NCBI GenBank assembly: GCA_033558025.1
Contig: JAUCEF010000014.1
Coordinates: forward strand, 2,418,001-2,482,000
Direction of reading: 5' to 3'
Origin: Phytophthora sp. 'mugwort'
Taxonomy: Eukaryota; Oomycota; Peronosporomycetes; Peronosporales; Peronosporaceae
Length of the DNA stretch: 64,000 bases
Below, piece after piece: positions 56,301 through 64,000 of the stretch; within the stretch, counting starts at the first letter, position 1; each line of letters starts with the position of its first letter. Position numbers and translations under genes: made by a program. A model generated the notes under the pieces. That model was not told the origin of the DNA. It was given only the letters and a program-made list of their open reading frames with translations, and ran no database searches.

Positions 56301-58650
56301 CACTGGATTGCGAGAACTGGGCGTTGACTTTATCAACCTTTCAGACGAAGACATGACGGCAATGGCCAAGTCGTTGGACTGTAAACAACACCACAAAATT
56401 TGTGTACAAGATTTTGGTTCTTTCATGGAGACTTCAGTGCTGGAAGGAACGGAAAAGGAATCTACAAACACTCGAGAATTCCAAACAACAACCAGCAAAC
56501 GTCCGCCATTGCTTCGTCGTACGAGTTCTTCCAAGATCCCAGCAAAGAAGCCACCACGACCATCGACTGGTACTCAAAGTGCTCGAGAAACAGTCACAGA
56601 CACGTCCTCGACAGTCATTCAAGACAAATCTTGGATGGAGCCACCGAAAGCAACAAACGAGGATAAAACTACAGCACAAACGACGTCAAATGAGGTAGAA
56701 AACTCGTCAAAAGATGTCAATACGGACAAGAACGAAACAGTCGCAAATCCTGACTGTAATTACATCTTCAGTAGTAACCCTGAAGTTCGAGCTGTCGAGC
56801 TGAAGCTGCGTCAAACGGCGCTGGAAGCTTACGAACGCGGCATTTTACCACTTCGTGTGGTCTCGAAATTCCTGGAACTTAACGACGATCGACGTGGTTT
56901 TGTACCTGGTCTAACGGGTCGTCCACGACAGCGAAGTGAGCTGCTACGCGTCGAATTTCTCCAGGTTTTGATGGAGCTTGGCTTCACTTTATTATCGGAT
57001 CGACAAGAAGATGACGAATACGGCGTCAATGAGAAGCCAAAGCCTATGACGAAGATGAATGATCATCTGTACGCACGGCAGCTTGAGCGTCTGGCACGAT
57101 ATCGCCAGCATCTCCAGCGTGACGAGTCCAAGGCGCATAAACAATTGGTTCGTGCCGTCGCCAAGACCAAGCAGCATAATAAACAACAAGCTCAAGACAG
57201 TCTTGGTCGCTTTGAAGACGAGAAGAAGCAACTGCTGCGCGTGCTGTCGTACTACCGCGACGGCCACAAGAAATCGCTCGTGTATTCTCTACTACGTCAA
57301 CAGGTCACGACATCCCTCACGCTCTTCCCGTCGTTCGGTGATCTCTTGTTCTTTGAGCTACCGTTCACCAATCCATACAACCATAACGACCGCTTCCGGA
57401 TCGAACTACTGCTTCCTTCGTCTCGAGAGCTTGCAGTCGTCTTGGATCTTGAAATCGTGCGTAATAGTGACGAATGGGCCTTTTACCGTCAACATTTACC
57501 ACTTGCGTACGGGTTCCTCGCCTCCAACGCACACATTGAAGACGAAATGATCGACGACCACGACGAAATCGTTATGGAATCCCACGACCAGCTCCACATT
57601 CCGATGCGTCTGCGTTGGCTCGACACTAGTGACACCTTTTCAACCGCTTTGAAGACTGGAAACGAGCTTAAACACTCGAATATTCCCGTCTCCGTGGTGC
57701 TTAAAAGCTGCTCACACGGTCACACAGTCGCGCTCTTTAACCTGACGTTGCAACCGCAGCCGTTTGTCTGTCACCGCGTGCTGCGCTTTTCACACCCGGC
57801 GTCGTCGATTTGGCGCTGGAAACTGCGCTTTCCACGGGATAAGTTCGTTGTTTGTATGGATCCGAGTGTGGCTATGGAGCTGCTACGTGATGGTGCCGAC
57901 CACGTCCACAATAACGGGCTCGTGAGCTTCAAGTGTCGTGTGGGAGACTACCCAGCGCTGGAATCGTTCTTTGTCGTGCTATATGACGACAAATACTACG
58001 CCCAAGTGTTTCAAGTCTGGCAGATCCGTATCCAGTCGAAACTACGGGTGGATGTACACGCTGTTTTAGGTCAAAGTGTACGACACGAGCTCGTGATCAA
58101 AGGCGACGGTCGAGAGGAAGCGACCAAGCGCCATGTCATGTGCTTCACGTCAATGCAGCATCGCGACCTCGTCCAGTTCCGTCCAGCCAACGTGTTTGCA
58201 CTTGTGCCTCAAGCTTTTAACCGCATCGAGTTGGCTTTCTGTGCGGTTGAGAAGCGAGCAGACATGCACCTGGTGCTTGTGAACCTCGTGGACGTCGAGA
58301 CCCATGAGCTCGTAGGCGCGTGGAGCGTCCACGTGACGCTTGCGCTGCCAGTTATTACGAAGACGTACGAGCTTCGACTACCCATGGGTCGTGCGGCGCA
58401 GAAGAAGATTTCGTACTCAAACCCATGGGATCAACCACAGACTATCGTGCTACGCTCCAGTGCGCCCAAACTGCTAGTACCACGTGAGTCTGTGCTACAT
58501 CTGCCCAGTAGTGGTCAAGCTTTCCTACGACTAGCGTTTGCAGCTCGTCCTCACTCAGCTGCTGCTTCGGAGGACCTGTACTTGTTCATTAATGACAAAC
58601 ACACCGACCAGAACGAAGAGTGTCTACTGTTCCAAGTCGCTTACGAGTGA
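50398..58650 (+). CDS. NPHP4: nephrocystin-4-like protein with EF-hand array
   Basis: Intronless open frame of 2,750 codons from the ATG at 50398 (the frame runs upstream only through GTG). The N-terminal half matches NPHP4 style: C2-like segments with FTFQFYTFP near residue 770 and AIQFDVDTT soon after. The C-terminus (about residues 2100-2750) has immunoglobulin/MSP-like beta repeats and ends LFINDKHTDQNEECLLFQV, a hallmark of NPHP4. Between about residues 1093 and 1955 lie roughly fourteen EF-hand loops, for example DTSGDGTLSYEE, DEDGSGEIDFTEF, DKDGDGKIKSEEF and DTDKSGVITTDEF. Most keep the 1-3-5-12 calcium ligands. A low-complexity Ser/Thr/Glu-rich linker (about 1780-1920) interrupts the array before the last hand. 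NPHP4 organises the ciliary transition zone; zoospores are flagellated. Calcium binding by this fusion is inference. Confidence 0.9.
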   Translation: MVTRRASQSSASRASWDVSSPSSSEFNYDSDPSTDSESPVAPSVRRTRVSRRWRQSHVQSVTTRSLLPSQPASTSLWTTREKQFDKFRSSFLSLPVPHDVVRIEKTKGYSLHVMSVYNWVLPDSIVHTTIPESDEDKDEPLVTLGVHVSLFHAVSKRFFGNTWVSPELAIDPFQIKQTRHPKNGTLRYVLETFLLNFRAYFVSDIVDGDCVGVLELVAYEKDPDSKATVRVFGCGWTLLPLFARQPVQSGTKNFNAMHSSGDSVSVFTGSPRALWELNPDAWSAQEKQESTKLYYQVVPYEPMLSIAMFVKKNELVGALDPIPGLKNGNLANIDMGTNPKMLLQEAATDYDDSLASFAKIASLVPKSVQLEEPFELHVVATRVAINLRDEIEANLVSRLKISRRAIHQGAVSLEGEVSARVLKLSLHNGRCFLTRQFTVPLKADPNGGDTLVCVRNQSKLRGFVCHPNMAIVVVLQYTVHFRIIWPSKLKQHALETNKPPLPEEDVVLVTMGARALVPSDGKKLYLYDKEHHATAVSTEPLTARGGVQEEHRRVLHVELLSGAPCRPYSDNTLYTPPDQVTRSLQHGVKDSFAFCDLKIMIDGELPATGLLIEDEKAATSPLDDSNQTTEATEDCAAEEWARKLLDKASSNPLLAHTLNALAASLKTVEPGRKTPSPIKKQVNGSAASPTRVREASTSELSRASKTLLTRYGYMDPHDKPPKETPGLNRQASIKCDVVAKSIETEVRDPFKAHEIRFHFAAYRARSKTPSRVYFTFQFYTFPATRTETLRLSQAFENGARGDIQTFLLMQDTSANKPSLAIQFDVDTTTNRNPLETRRFAEYLKWNNLYVDVWDAESLFQLGTFAIPLHELLRQGKSVKKCQAEVEIAPPLGQTTGSEHDESSADCTVSDGVDGAKIGRIQLLMSCYGLKGEYSINQHVSNPADGQLTAQPLTERTPKHRVRAHPLVDSNAELYRLLSQEGFYRDGKDVQDRKERHNQRQGLSHGNTLTPKEIAILCELFASRKTRQSTRNRPTRITCDLEGKTGLLALLSLRTRATVVHPATSVSKPVETQHVVVSQSANLDDLKLVDDLVDKNTDGRVEYRELAQDPSRLPIREHVARVIERAVTKGIHVHDVFAELDTSGDGTLSYEELERGLNRLGISTDADTEDVRKLLTELDQDHDGVLSYTEFLTSLGISIHDNKQEVIKEKLKDITEDISEILRRLKLKGVSLDQVFVHLDADRNGTLSVDEFTNALNQLLQLNSADSQVGDTLQQFEQDAVAAYVKTINADDDCQIDYHEFLTACGVSGHEMQAAAAQFHHANRLTAERKLVKLLVRACAGGLTFQDMFEHFDANSDGEISLMEFHTSLTTLLLAQGLSSDDAALVAARFDTNRDGAISRREFQDFGVEFEKKQHALAAIVTPHLDKLSTLELSSTLSGAKWSSLCHEELGISIQTLDTELMPLMTYFGLMSENGELNIHELCAFCRPQQAAKPPARVSEKDIAVKRLRTFLAKAKAQGVDLKKSFTHFDTDNDGQITRAELKHGLIALECFQEMKEDEIDSLLAQMDEDGSGEIDFTEFRALLDENEAAVEVFDDKDEVLKKLKALMGKAVDKGVSVDNCFAHFDKDGDGKIKSEEFSTAMTELGLTADKTVIDSVLRLLDRDENGTISLSEFNQLLSPASTVEEQTPTVEEKLHKLLLSAEASGVDVKQCFAHFDTDKSGVITTDEFVTAIKQLPGFKNVRDVDTLSIVQRLDQDASGSVSLEEFEAFLRRQALSSATAAVETEDKAQVVVKLSDADVEATSATHKEQAIDTRTEDVFPTEGGDESVPIAVDSPREPEETATNAMSYSRDDTTEPATEAIASSEVASRDNSQAKRRPSERASSFTNPESVAAVCAPFRRTKTAPNAVGVGSQASAPVTCLLSKEASEGLSKLKTLLQTASDKGVAIQQSFNHFDKKGTGFLTYKEFITGLRELGVDFINLSDEDMTAMAKSLDCKQHHKICVQDFGSFMETSVLEGTEKESTNTREFQTTTSKRPPLLRRTSSSKIPAKKPPRPSTGTQSARETVTDTSSTVIQDKSWMEPPKATNEDKTTAQTTSNEVENSSKDVNTDKNETVANPDCNYIFSSNPEVRAVELKLRQTALEAYERGILPLRVVSKFLELNDDRRGFVPGLTGRPRQRSELLRVEFLQVLMELGFTLLSDRQEDDEYGVNEKPKPMTKMNDHLYARQLERLARYRQHLQRDESKAHKQLVRAVAKTKQHNKQQAQDSLGRFEDEKKQLLRVLSYYRDGHKKSLVYSLLRQQVTTSLTLFPSFGDLLFFELPFTNPYNHNDRFRIELLLPSSRELAVVLDLEIVRNSDEWAFYRQHLPLAYGFLASNAHIEDEMIDDHDEIVMESHDQLHIPMRLRWLDTSDTFSTALKTGNELKHSNIPVSVVLKSCSHGHTVALFNLTLQPQPFVCHRVLRFSHPASSIWRWKLRFPRDKFVVCMDPSVAMELLRDGADHVHNNGLVSFKCRVGDYPALESFFVVLYDDKYYAQVFQVWQIRIQSKLRVDVHAVLGQSVRHELVIKGDGREEATKRHVMCFTSMQHRDLVQFRPANVFALVPQAFNRIELAFCAVEKRADMHLVLVNLVDVETHELVGAWSVHVTLALPVITKTYELRLPMGRAAQKKISYSNPWDQPQTIVLRSSAPKLLVPRESVLHLPSSGQAFLRLAFAARPHSAAASEDLYLFINDKHTDQNEECLLFQVAYE

Positions 58651-58742
58651 GGGATCCAAACTCCGTTAACATTGAAATCAGTTATTTATTTTTCCTGTTT
58701 GATTCAACAAGCGCTGTTATGGACGTTTGCCCGTCTTGAACT

Positions 58743-59030
58743 TCAGTTGGCCCCAGTCTTGAGCCTTTTCCTCCTGCTGTTCCGCTTTTCATGATGATGC
58801 TCTTCTCCCCATGTGGTGCTGATGATCGGGATCGTTGCTATGTTAATACACAGTGCGGCTGATGCGAAGAAACAACGTGACGCCGCGAGGCTGTGCAAGC
58901 AGACGACGGCTATTAAGACAAGTCTCAGATGTTAGCTGTCATGCACATACCAATCTACCGGCCTCCACCTGGCCGAGTCAACATTTCCCATCCATCCGAC
59001 GATAGGGGTGGGCATTCGCGATGGTGGCAT
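58743..59030 (-). CDS. possible small membrane protein, two exons
   Basis: Tentative gene. Exon 1 is 59030-58951 (ATG at 59030; MPPSRMPTPIVGWMGNVDS), exon 2 is 58890-58743, joined by a 60-bp GT-AG intron (donor GTATGT, acceptor TTGCACAG) in phase 2. The joined product is 75 aa. Exon 2 encodes a hydrophobic segment (CFFASAALCINIATIPII) followed by a basic, His-rich tail ending RRKRLKTGAN. A different frame across the same exon ends EEKAQDWGQLKFKTGKRP, which also looks protein-like, so the model may be wrong. It lies between NPHP4 and the acidic protein gene. No family recognised. Confidence 0.3.
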
Positions 59031-59181
59031 AGTCAAATCAAGTGAATCTTCTAGAGTCGCACACGTCGCAGGTGTCACCCCCCTCTCGCAGCATCCTCCA
59101 TCGTGTTCATTCGGCAACTTTCCTCGAGCAGCTCAAGCGCAGCGGAGACCAAGAAAATTAGAACTTTGACTGAACGAGATC

Positions 59182-59631
59182 ATGGCGGCAGTGTCGATGC
59201 ACGGCTCAGAGAACGCCTTTGGAGGCATGAACAGCGGTATGAACCGCCGTCTGTCGCCCGCTTTCCGCACGCTGGCGTCGCCTCTGCGTCAGCGCCATTT
59301 TGACCTCGAGAAGCTGCGGGAGCTGGCGCGCAGCGACGAATTCTCGGACAGCGAGAGCGACGGTGTCAGCGACGACGAAGAAGAGGAAGAAGACGACGTG
59401 GATGAGGCCGTGCTCGTGCCTTACCGTCGCCCCTCACCCAAGCGGAAGACCGTCGTGGCGCAGCGTCGCAACATGCACAAGCAACAGAAGAAGAGCGACG
59501 GCAAGGCCAGCAGCAGCCCCAGGGGCGATGAGTGGGAGATCGTCGACAAGTCACCGACCTTCGAGAGCGTTGCCGAGGGCAAGACCGAGCTAGGAGGAGA
59601 GAGTTGGTTCGTGCAGGATCGCGTGCAGTAG
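59182..59631 (+). CDS. acidic/basic low-complexity hypothetical protein
   Basis: 149 codons starting at ATG 59182. N-terminal part RRLSPAFRTLASPLRQRHF, then an acidic run of Asp/Glu (about residues 52-76), then a Lys/Arg-rich part (SPKRKTVVAQRRNMHKQQKK), and a C-terminus with DEWEIVDKSP. Predicted disordered, probably nuclear by composition. No domain recognised. The unbroken frame, strong codon bias and position in a gene-dense block support a real gene. Confidence 0.6.
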   Translation: MAAVSMHGSENAFGGMNSGMNRRLSPAFRTLASPLRQRHFDLEKLRELARSDEFSDSESDGVSDDEEEEEDDVDEAVLVPYRRPSPKRKTVVAQRRNMHKQQKKSDGKASSSPRGDEWEIVDKSPTFESVAEGKTELGGESWFVQDRVQ

Positions 59632-59743
59632 GAAAGAGCGATATGCATGCTGACGACGGCTTCGTCTTCTGGGTAAATTAACTTCATCTTTCGCGTATTT
59701 CGACTGTGTGGTGCATTGTATTACCTCGTCGTTCTATATGTCA

Positions 59744-61076
59744 TTAATCCACACGCGGACGCTTACTGTGTGTCAGATAGCGAGGATTCTCCTGTGACGA
59801 AGACTGCGACATCGATGGTGTCTGGCTATTCGGGGCAATGCCACTGCCGCTATGACAAGGCAATACACTGTCACCATCCACGTATCCTTACTCCCACGAC
59901 AACCAAGCACGTACCCGTCGGGGAAGAGCGCGACTTCTTCCTCGCTGCGTGCTTGTGATGACGCCGGCAGGAACGTCGTCACCGTTGACAGCGTCATCTC
60001 GATGGAGAACTTGGCCATAGACGTCGACTCGGCCGCAAACAACACCGGGCTGCGCAATTCAGCGGATAAGATAGGACCGCAATCAGACAGCAGATACACA
60101 ACATAAATCTCAACCTTAACGCACCTGCCGCCCGTACTAAAGTAGAACGATATTTCCAGCACGTCACTCGTCTTGCAGAACCCAAGGAGTGCCTATTTCA
60201 ACAACAACACCCACCATCAGTCTACACCTCTCTACTACATGCTCATTACCTCCAGCTCACTCGGATCTCCTTAATACAGAAGACTAACTGAGCTGACGAG
60301 TCGATGCTGTCTGTTGCTGGCTGCAGAATATACTCGTTAAATTCGGCGCTCTCCACTGCCGTCTCCGTCTGCAGCTGCGCCTTACTATCTGTAATATTAG
60401 AGAAGTAGCTCTCGAATTTTACATGCGTCGCCGTGCACGTGACGCTCACTTCACTACTGTGGTGGATATGAGCCAGGAGCGAGCTCAAGTGGTGTTGCCG
60501 TGTTTTCCAGCGATTAGGACATGCGTCCTTATCGAACACGGCCCGCATGATCTGACACGACTGTACCTTCATGTGGTGCGTCTTAGTGATGTCGAAGTCG
60601 CAGCGCAGACGCCAGCGCAACTCCATACAGTCCAAGTCCACTTCATCCACCTCGCTGCTCTGCGAGATGTCCTCCTGGCTCGCTCCCGCCTGCTCCAGCG
60701 CTTCTTGGTCAATCAGCAGCGCCAACTGGACGCTCTGGACGTGCTTCAGCGTGCGGAAAACGTTGCAGCATGACTTGGCAAACACTTTGCACTTGACAAA
60801 GGGCGTGCGGCCGTTGAATCGTGCCTTGAGCGTCTCGATTGACGTGATATCGACGCCGTGGAGAGTGATACCGCTGTCTTGCGACTCGGAGAAGAACGTT
60901 CGGTCCAGGACCACCTGACCAGAAGCCGAGTGCGCGTCATTGAGGGCGCGGAGCGTGATCCGACGAGCTCCTGCTTCGCACTCAATGGACAATTCCTTGC
61001 CGACTTGCGCTAGACACTGCAGCGCCGCGACAAACACCTTAAGCGCTTCGTCGACGATCTCAAGTCGCACCTCCAT
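59744..61076 (-). CDS. RAD9: RAD9 checkpoint clamp subunit
   Basis: Four exons: 61076-60261, 60192-60125, 60049-59915 and 59843-59744, all with GT-AG introns of 68, 75 and 71 bp; 372 aa. RAD9 forms the 9-1-1 DNA-damage clamp with HUS1 and RAD1. The first exon carries the PCNA-like fold: VFVAALQCLAQVGKEL at the start, KCKVFAKSCCNVFRTL near residue 100, FDITKTHHMKVQSC near 175, and the closing FCIKEIR near 270. Exon 2 continues with LLGFCKTSDVLEISFYFSTG, exon 3 with the final strands, and exon 4 is a short Ser/Gln-rich tail (SQTPSMSQSSSQ) ending SKRPRVD, a probable nuclear signal. The tail has SQ sites of the kind phosphorylated by ATM/ATR kinases. It is shorter than human RAD9A. Divergent from UFL1 over 147 bp. 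Confidence 0.88.
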
Positions 61077-61223
61077 AGTAAAATGCAGTATTTCACGTGA
61101 GTGACCTTAGTTTCCCGTCGCTAGAGTGACAACCGCACTCATATTAGGGTTTTGTGAAAACCTAACAGTGAAACAACCTTCACTCTTGCATTCTTTTCCT
61201 GCATCACACACACGCGGCCAGTC
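61077..61223. promoter_or_regulatory. divergent promoter, RAD9 / UFL1
   Basis: 147 bp between two opposite ATGs. It includes the word ACCGCACTCATATTAGGGTT near 61130. Both promoters must lie here or inside the genes; no core element was verified. Confidence 0.4.
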
Positions 61224-63671
61224 ATGGACGAGATCTCGCTGCTGCAGCAGCAGCTCGCAGCTGTGCAGCAGCAGGAGGCGGCGCTCAAGCTGTCGGACCA
61301 CAACGTCATCGATCTGCTGCTCAAGCTGCAGCAACTCGGCAAGCTCCAGGTGGTCCACACACGTACGGGCAAACAGTTCCTGACGCCCCTCCAAGTCCAG
61401 CGAGAGATTGCGGATTATGTGGCGCTGCATGGCGGACGCCTGAGCCTCACGGAGCTTGAAAAGCTCATCGACGTGGACCGAACGCACGTGGAGAAGCAGG
61501 CAGTGGAGCTGGGTCGAGGCAGCAGAGGCCATAAGGACACGTACTGCGTAGTAAACAACGGCGAGGAACTACTCACGAACTGGTACCTGGACGGCATCAT
61601 GGAGGACACGAACGTGCTGCTGCAGGAGAGTGGGACGACATCTATTGGAGACCTGGCGCAGCAGTTCGGCTTTGCCGTGGACTACATGCGCGACGTGGTA
61701 CGTACGAGACTCGGCGGCATCTTGAAGGCCAGGGAGAGGGACAACGTGCTGTACACGGAGTCTTACGTGACGGCGCAGAAGGCACGACTCCGAGGAGTGT
61801 TTGCGGCTGTTACACGACCTGTGTTCGTTCCTGATGTGCTGAGGAGCTTTGGCTTTGACGAAACTGTGGCCAATGAGGCGCTGATGGAGCTCATGCAGAC
61901 GAAGGTGCTTATGGGGGCTTTGAGGGGACGCGAATACGTACCTTATGTGTTTATGGCGGCGCAGAGGGAGAGCATGTACTCGTTCTTCCAGCAGAATGGA
62001 TACTTGGAGCACGCACGAGCCAGAGAGCTGCAGGTTGCCAGGCCCTATGACTTTTTGAAGAAACGCTTCCCGGATGCTGTGCCGCTCCAAGAGAGTGTCG
62101 TGAGTCGTGCACTGCAACTGCAGCTGGAAGGTGCTGTGGAGGCGGCCGTTAATGACAACACGCTTGTGGATGTGCGCTCGTTGCTGCCGAGTGCGCTGCC
62201 GACTGGGGATGTGGGCTTGTTGCTGGCGATGTCTTCGGCGTTGGAGAAGACGGGGCATGTGTCCAAGGTATACCAGATTGCGGAAAGCTATGCTGTCAGC
62301 TCGGGGTTCTTCGCTTATTGCTTGGAGAAGTTCAGTGAAGATGCAACAGCCAAGGCACATCGTGCTGCTTCTCAGCAGAAGAGCAGCGCGGTGCAGGTTA
62401 GCGTTCGCGGGAACAGACAAGAGGCGGGGGAAGGTGATGATACGGATGACGAAGACAGCAAGCGCGGTAAGAAGGGTAAACGTGGAAAGGGTGGCAATAA
62501 GCGCGACCAAGAAGAATCTGGAGGACGTGATGGAAAGTCTCTAAAGTGTAAGAAGGGCAAGCGAGGATCAAAGCGTGGCGGAGATCTCGGCGATGATAAT
62601 GAGAGCAGATCAGCATCTGCCCGAAATTCGATCGTACCTTCGCGTGAGGAAACGATTGAGCTGCTTGTCAAATGGTTTCCTACGGTCGAGGACCTAAAGG
62701 GTGACGATGACTTTATGGACGGAATGGTATCATATCTGGGACCGAAGATAGACGAAGTGTACTCAGCCACGTTGACCAAAGCTCTATCGAGCATTATCCG
62801 CGGCGATGCTGTATCACTGCGTGAGCTGCGCAAGACTTTCGAAGACCGGTTCGATGAGCAGTTCACCAAGTTGCTCGTTTTTGAAAAAGGGTTTAAGAAG
62901 CTGGCGATGCACGTGGATGCCAAGGATGCTGTCTGCGTGGAACAGCTTGCTTTAGTGGAGACGCACTTACTTGAATCATTTGCTGTGGAACTTGCAGCAT
63001 TGGTCACGAGCTTTGTGGCTGAGAGCAACAGTTTAGAACTGGAGGGCGTGCCCATGTTGTCGTCTCTCAGGGGTAACGAAGAGAGCAAAGATAAAACTGC
63101 TGTTGCTCCTGCAACATCGCTAAGTGACGAGAACAAGAAGGTACTCGAGGCGAGCCTTCCGCAATCCACTGCGAGCGCTCTGGTGCGGTTGTGGACGCTT
63201 GCCACGGCTGGTCGTCGGTCACTAATCGATTTCACGACTCACGTCCCAGTACTGGCAGAAGTTCTCAGTATACCACTTCAGAAATTGGACCGCAAGAAAG
63301 AGCGCCAGGTTATCTTCGGCTTCCGGCAGTCAACACTAGCGGAACTGGACGAAAAGTCGGCGCTGATGATTGAGAATAACCAGCACTATGCGTTGCTTGC
63401 GTCTATGGTTTTGCAACTTTTCTTCCAGCAGCTCACGGGGCTTCCGGGCAGCTTCCCACATGACACCGTGTCGTACGGTGGAATGGTGCTGAAGGCATTC
63501 GAAGATTCCGTGCCGGACAAGGCGATTTCTATCATTAAGCGATTCTTAAACCTGACGAACGCTATTAGCAGTGATAAAGATGGCGCTGAAGAGCAAAAGA
63601 GTGCTTGGAGGGAGAGTCTGGATGCTGCGCGCGCTTTGGTTCTTCTGAAAGACTTAAACTCCGTAGAGTGA
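61224..63671 (+). CDS. UFL1: UFL1, E3 UFM1-protein ligase
   Basis: Single exon, 815 codons, start ATG 61224. E3-like ligase that transfers the ubiquitin-like modifier UFM1 to substrates such as ribosomal protein L26 at the ER. The N-terminal helix is followed by winged-helix repeats: VIDLLLKLQQLGKLQVVHT (about residues 28-46), GKQFLTPLQVQREI, HGGRLSLTELEKLIDVDR (about 70-90), ESGTTSIGDLAQQFG and onward. These match UFL1 in order. Residues about 410-470 form a Lys/Gly-rich low-complexity stretch (GKKGKRGKGGNKR). The C-terminal helical half ends with KAISIIKRFLNLTNAI. No RING or HECT domain, as expected. Convergent with the GAF-like gene, 157 bp between stops. Confidence 0.9.
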   Translation: MDEISLLQQQLAAVQQQEAALKLSDHNVIDLLLKLQQLGKLQVVHTRTGKQFLTPLQVQREIADYVALHGGRLSLTELEKLIDVDRTHVEKQAVELGRGSRGHKDTYCVVNNGEELLTNWYLDGIMEDTNVLLQESGTTSIGDLAQQFGFAVDYMRDVVRTRLGGILKARERDNVLYTESYVTAQKARLRGVFAAVTRPVFVPDVLRSFGFDETVANEALMELMQTKVLMGALRGREYVPYVFMAAQRESMYSFFQQNGYLEHARARELQVARPYDFLKKRFPDAVPLQESVVSRALQLQLEGAVEAAVNDNTLVDVRSLLPSALPTGDVGLLLAMSSALEKTGHVSKVYQIAESYAVSSGFFAYCLEKFSEDATAKAHRAASQQKSSAVQVSVRGNRQEAGEGDDTDDEDSKRGKKGKRGKGGNKRDQEESGGRDGKSLKCKKGKRGSKRGGDLGDDNESRSASARNSIVPSREETIELLVKWFPTVEDLKGDDDFMDGMVSYLGPKIDEVYSATLTKALSSIIRGDAVSLRELRKTFEDRFDEQFTKLLVFEKGFKKLAMHVDAKDAVCVEQLALVETHLLESFAVELAALVTSFVAESNSLELEGVPMLSSLRGNEESKDKTAVAPATSLSDENKKVLEASLPQSTASALVRLWTLATAGRRSLIDFTTHVPVLAEVLSIPLQKLDRKKERQVIFGFRQSTLAELDEKSALMIENNQHYALLASMVLQLFFQQLTGLPGSFPHDTVSYGGMVLKAFEDSVPDKAISIIKRFLNLTNAISSDKDGAEEQKSAWRESLDAARALVLLKDLNSVE

Positions 63672-63828
63672 GTGCAATGAATTGTGGACGGGTGCAATAC
63701 GCCCGCCGTGTGGTTGTTTGAACGCCTGGAGTGTACGTGCTACATGCATTTTGATCTTACATACACAGACGTTGGACGTCATCTTTACGTGATCGTTTAG
63801 TTTGTACTTGCTTATAGTAGTTTCACTT

Positions 63829-64000
63829 TCAGACTTTTGTAGACTCTTCACGTACTGCTCGATGCTCAGCAGCTCGCTGAACAACCCGTGAAGCTGTGCT
63901 GGCCAGACTGCTCATGGCGGCGTACTGCGATCGCGTGAGGTCACGAGCTTGCGGGTCAGCACAGCACACGGAACCGATGACTGTCTTGCCATCAGATCCC
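63829..64000 (-). CDS. GAF-like protein, C-terminal fragment (runs off edge)
   Basis: The last 56 codons of a gene continuing beyond the right edge, stop TGA at 63831-63829. The reading is DGKTVIGSVCCADPQARDLT, then SQYAAMSSLAS. This is the end of a GAF-type ligand domain, where GSVCxxDPxxR is characteristic, followed by a helix. Proteins of this type in oomycetes often pair a GAF domain with an N-terminal FYVE or START-like module; that part is outside the window, so the fuller identity is inference. Confidence 0.55.
   Translation of the reverse strand, partial: GSDGKTVIGSVCCADPQARDLTRSQYAAMSSLASTASRVVQRAAEHRAVREESTKV

Noticed and set aside
61569..62510. Minus-strand open frame of 313 codons
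   Set aside because: Antisense to UFL1; composition (His, Arg, Leu-rich) is that of a shadow frame.
62372..63235. Minus-strand open frame of 287 codons
   Set aside because: Antisense to UFL1 and Ser/Arg-rich without domain.
1..64000. RxLR or Crinkler effector genes
   Set aside because: No open frame combines a signal peptide with a clear RxLR-EER or LFLAK motif.

Overview
The window looks like a piece of an oomycete nuclear genome, most likely Phytophthora or a close relative. The evidence is the mix of features: eukaryotic genes with few, short (about 60-90 bp) GT-AG introns; compact and often divergent gene pairs; a flagellar transition-zone gene; an oomycete-style Dicer; and long islands of decayed transposons between the gene blocks. 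No search could be run, so this is inference from gene content and architecture.

Layout. About 0.2-16 kb is a repeat island: a pogo-like DDE transposase remnant (255-1689), an unassigned transposase-like ORF set (2.7-4.85 kb), a LINE-type retrotransposon remnant (about 6.3-11 kb), a hAT remnant with a BED finger (12.2-13.9 kb), a 124-bp tandem repeat, and a second pogo-like remnant. 18.2-29.3 kb is a gene block: a bZIP factor, PARN-type deadenylase, an unrecognised multi-pass membrane protein and a Dicer-like protein. 29.4-47 kb is a second repeat island: two MULE pieces, a Ty1/copia remnant, a third pogo-like copy, an IS630-type (DDE_3) transposase, a Tc1-like element with recognisable TIRs, and a chromodomain-like ORF. 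47.1-64 kb is a second gene block: a TAZ-finger protein, a predicted mitochondrial protein, eIF3f, a very large NPHP4-EF-hand fusion, a possible small membrane protein, an acidic hypothetical protein, RAD9, UFL1, and the C-terminus of a GAF-like protein running off the right edge.

How the genes relate. The genes are housekeeping or regulatory: RNA decay (PARN), RNA silencing (Dicer), translation (eIF3f), checkpoint clamp (RAD9), UFMylation (UFL1) and zoospore flagellum (NPHP4-like). Three pairs are divergent over 147-308 bp: PARN/membrane protein, mitochondrial protein/eIF3f and RAD9/UFL1. They could share promoters.

The two most interesting items are a Dicer-like protein with both RNase III centres intact but a helicase module whose ATPase motifs are altered, and a nephrocystin-4-like protein carrying about fourteen EF-hand loops in its middle. 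I see no CRISPR, tRNA, rRNA or credible RxLR effector gene.
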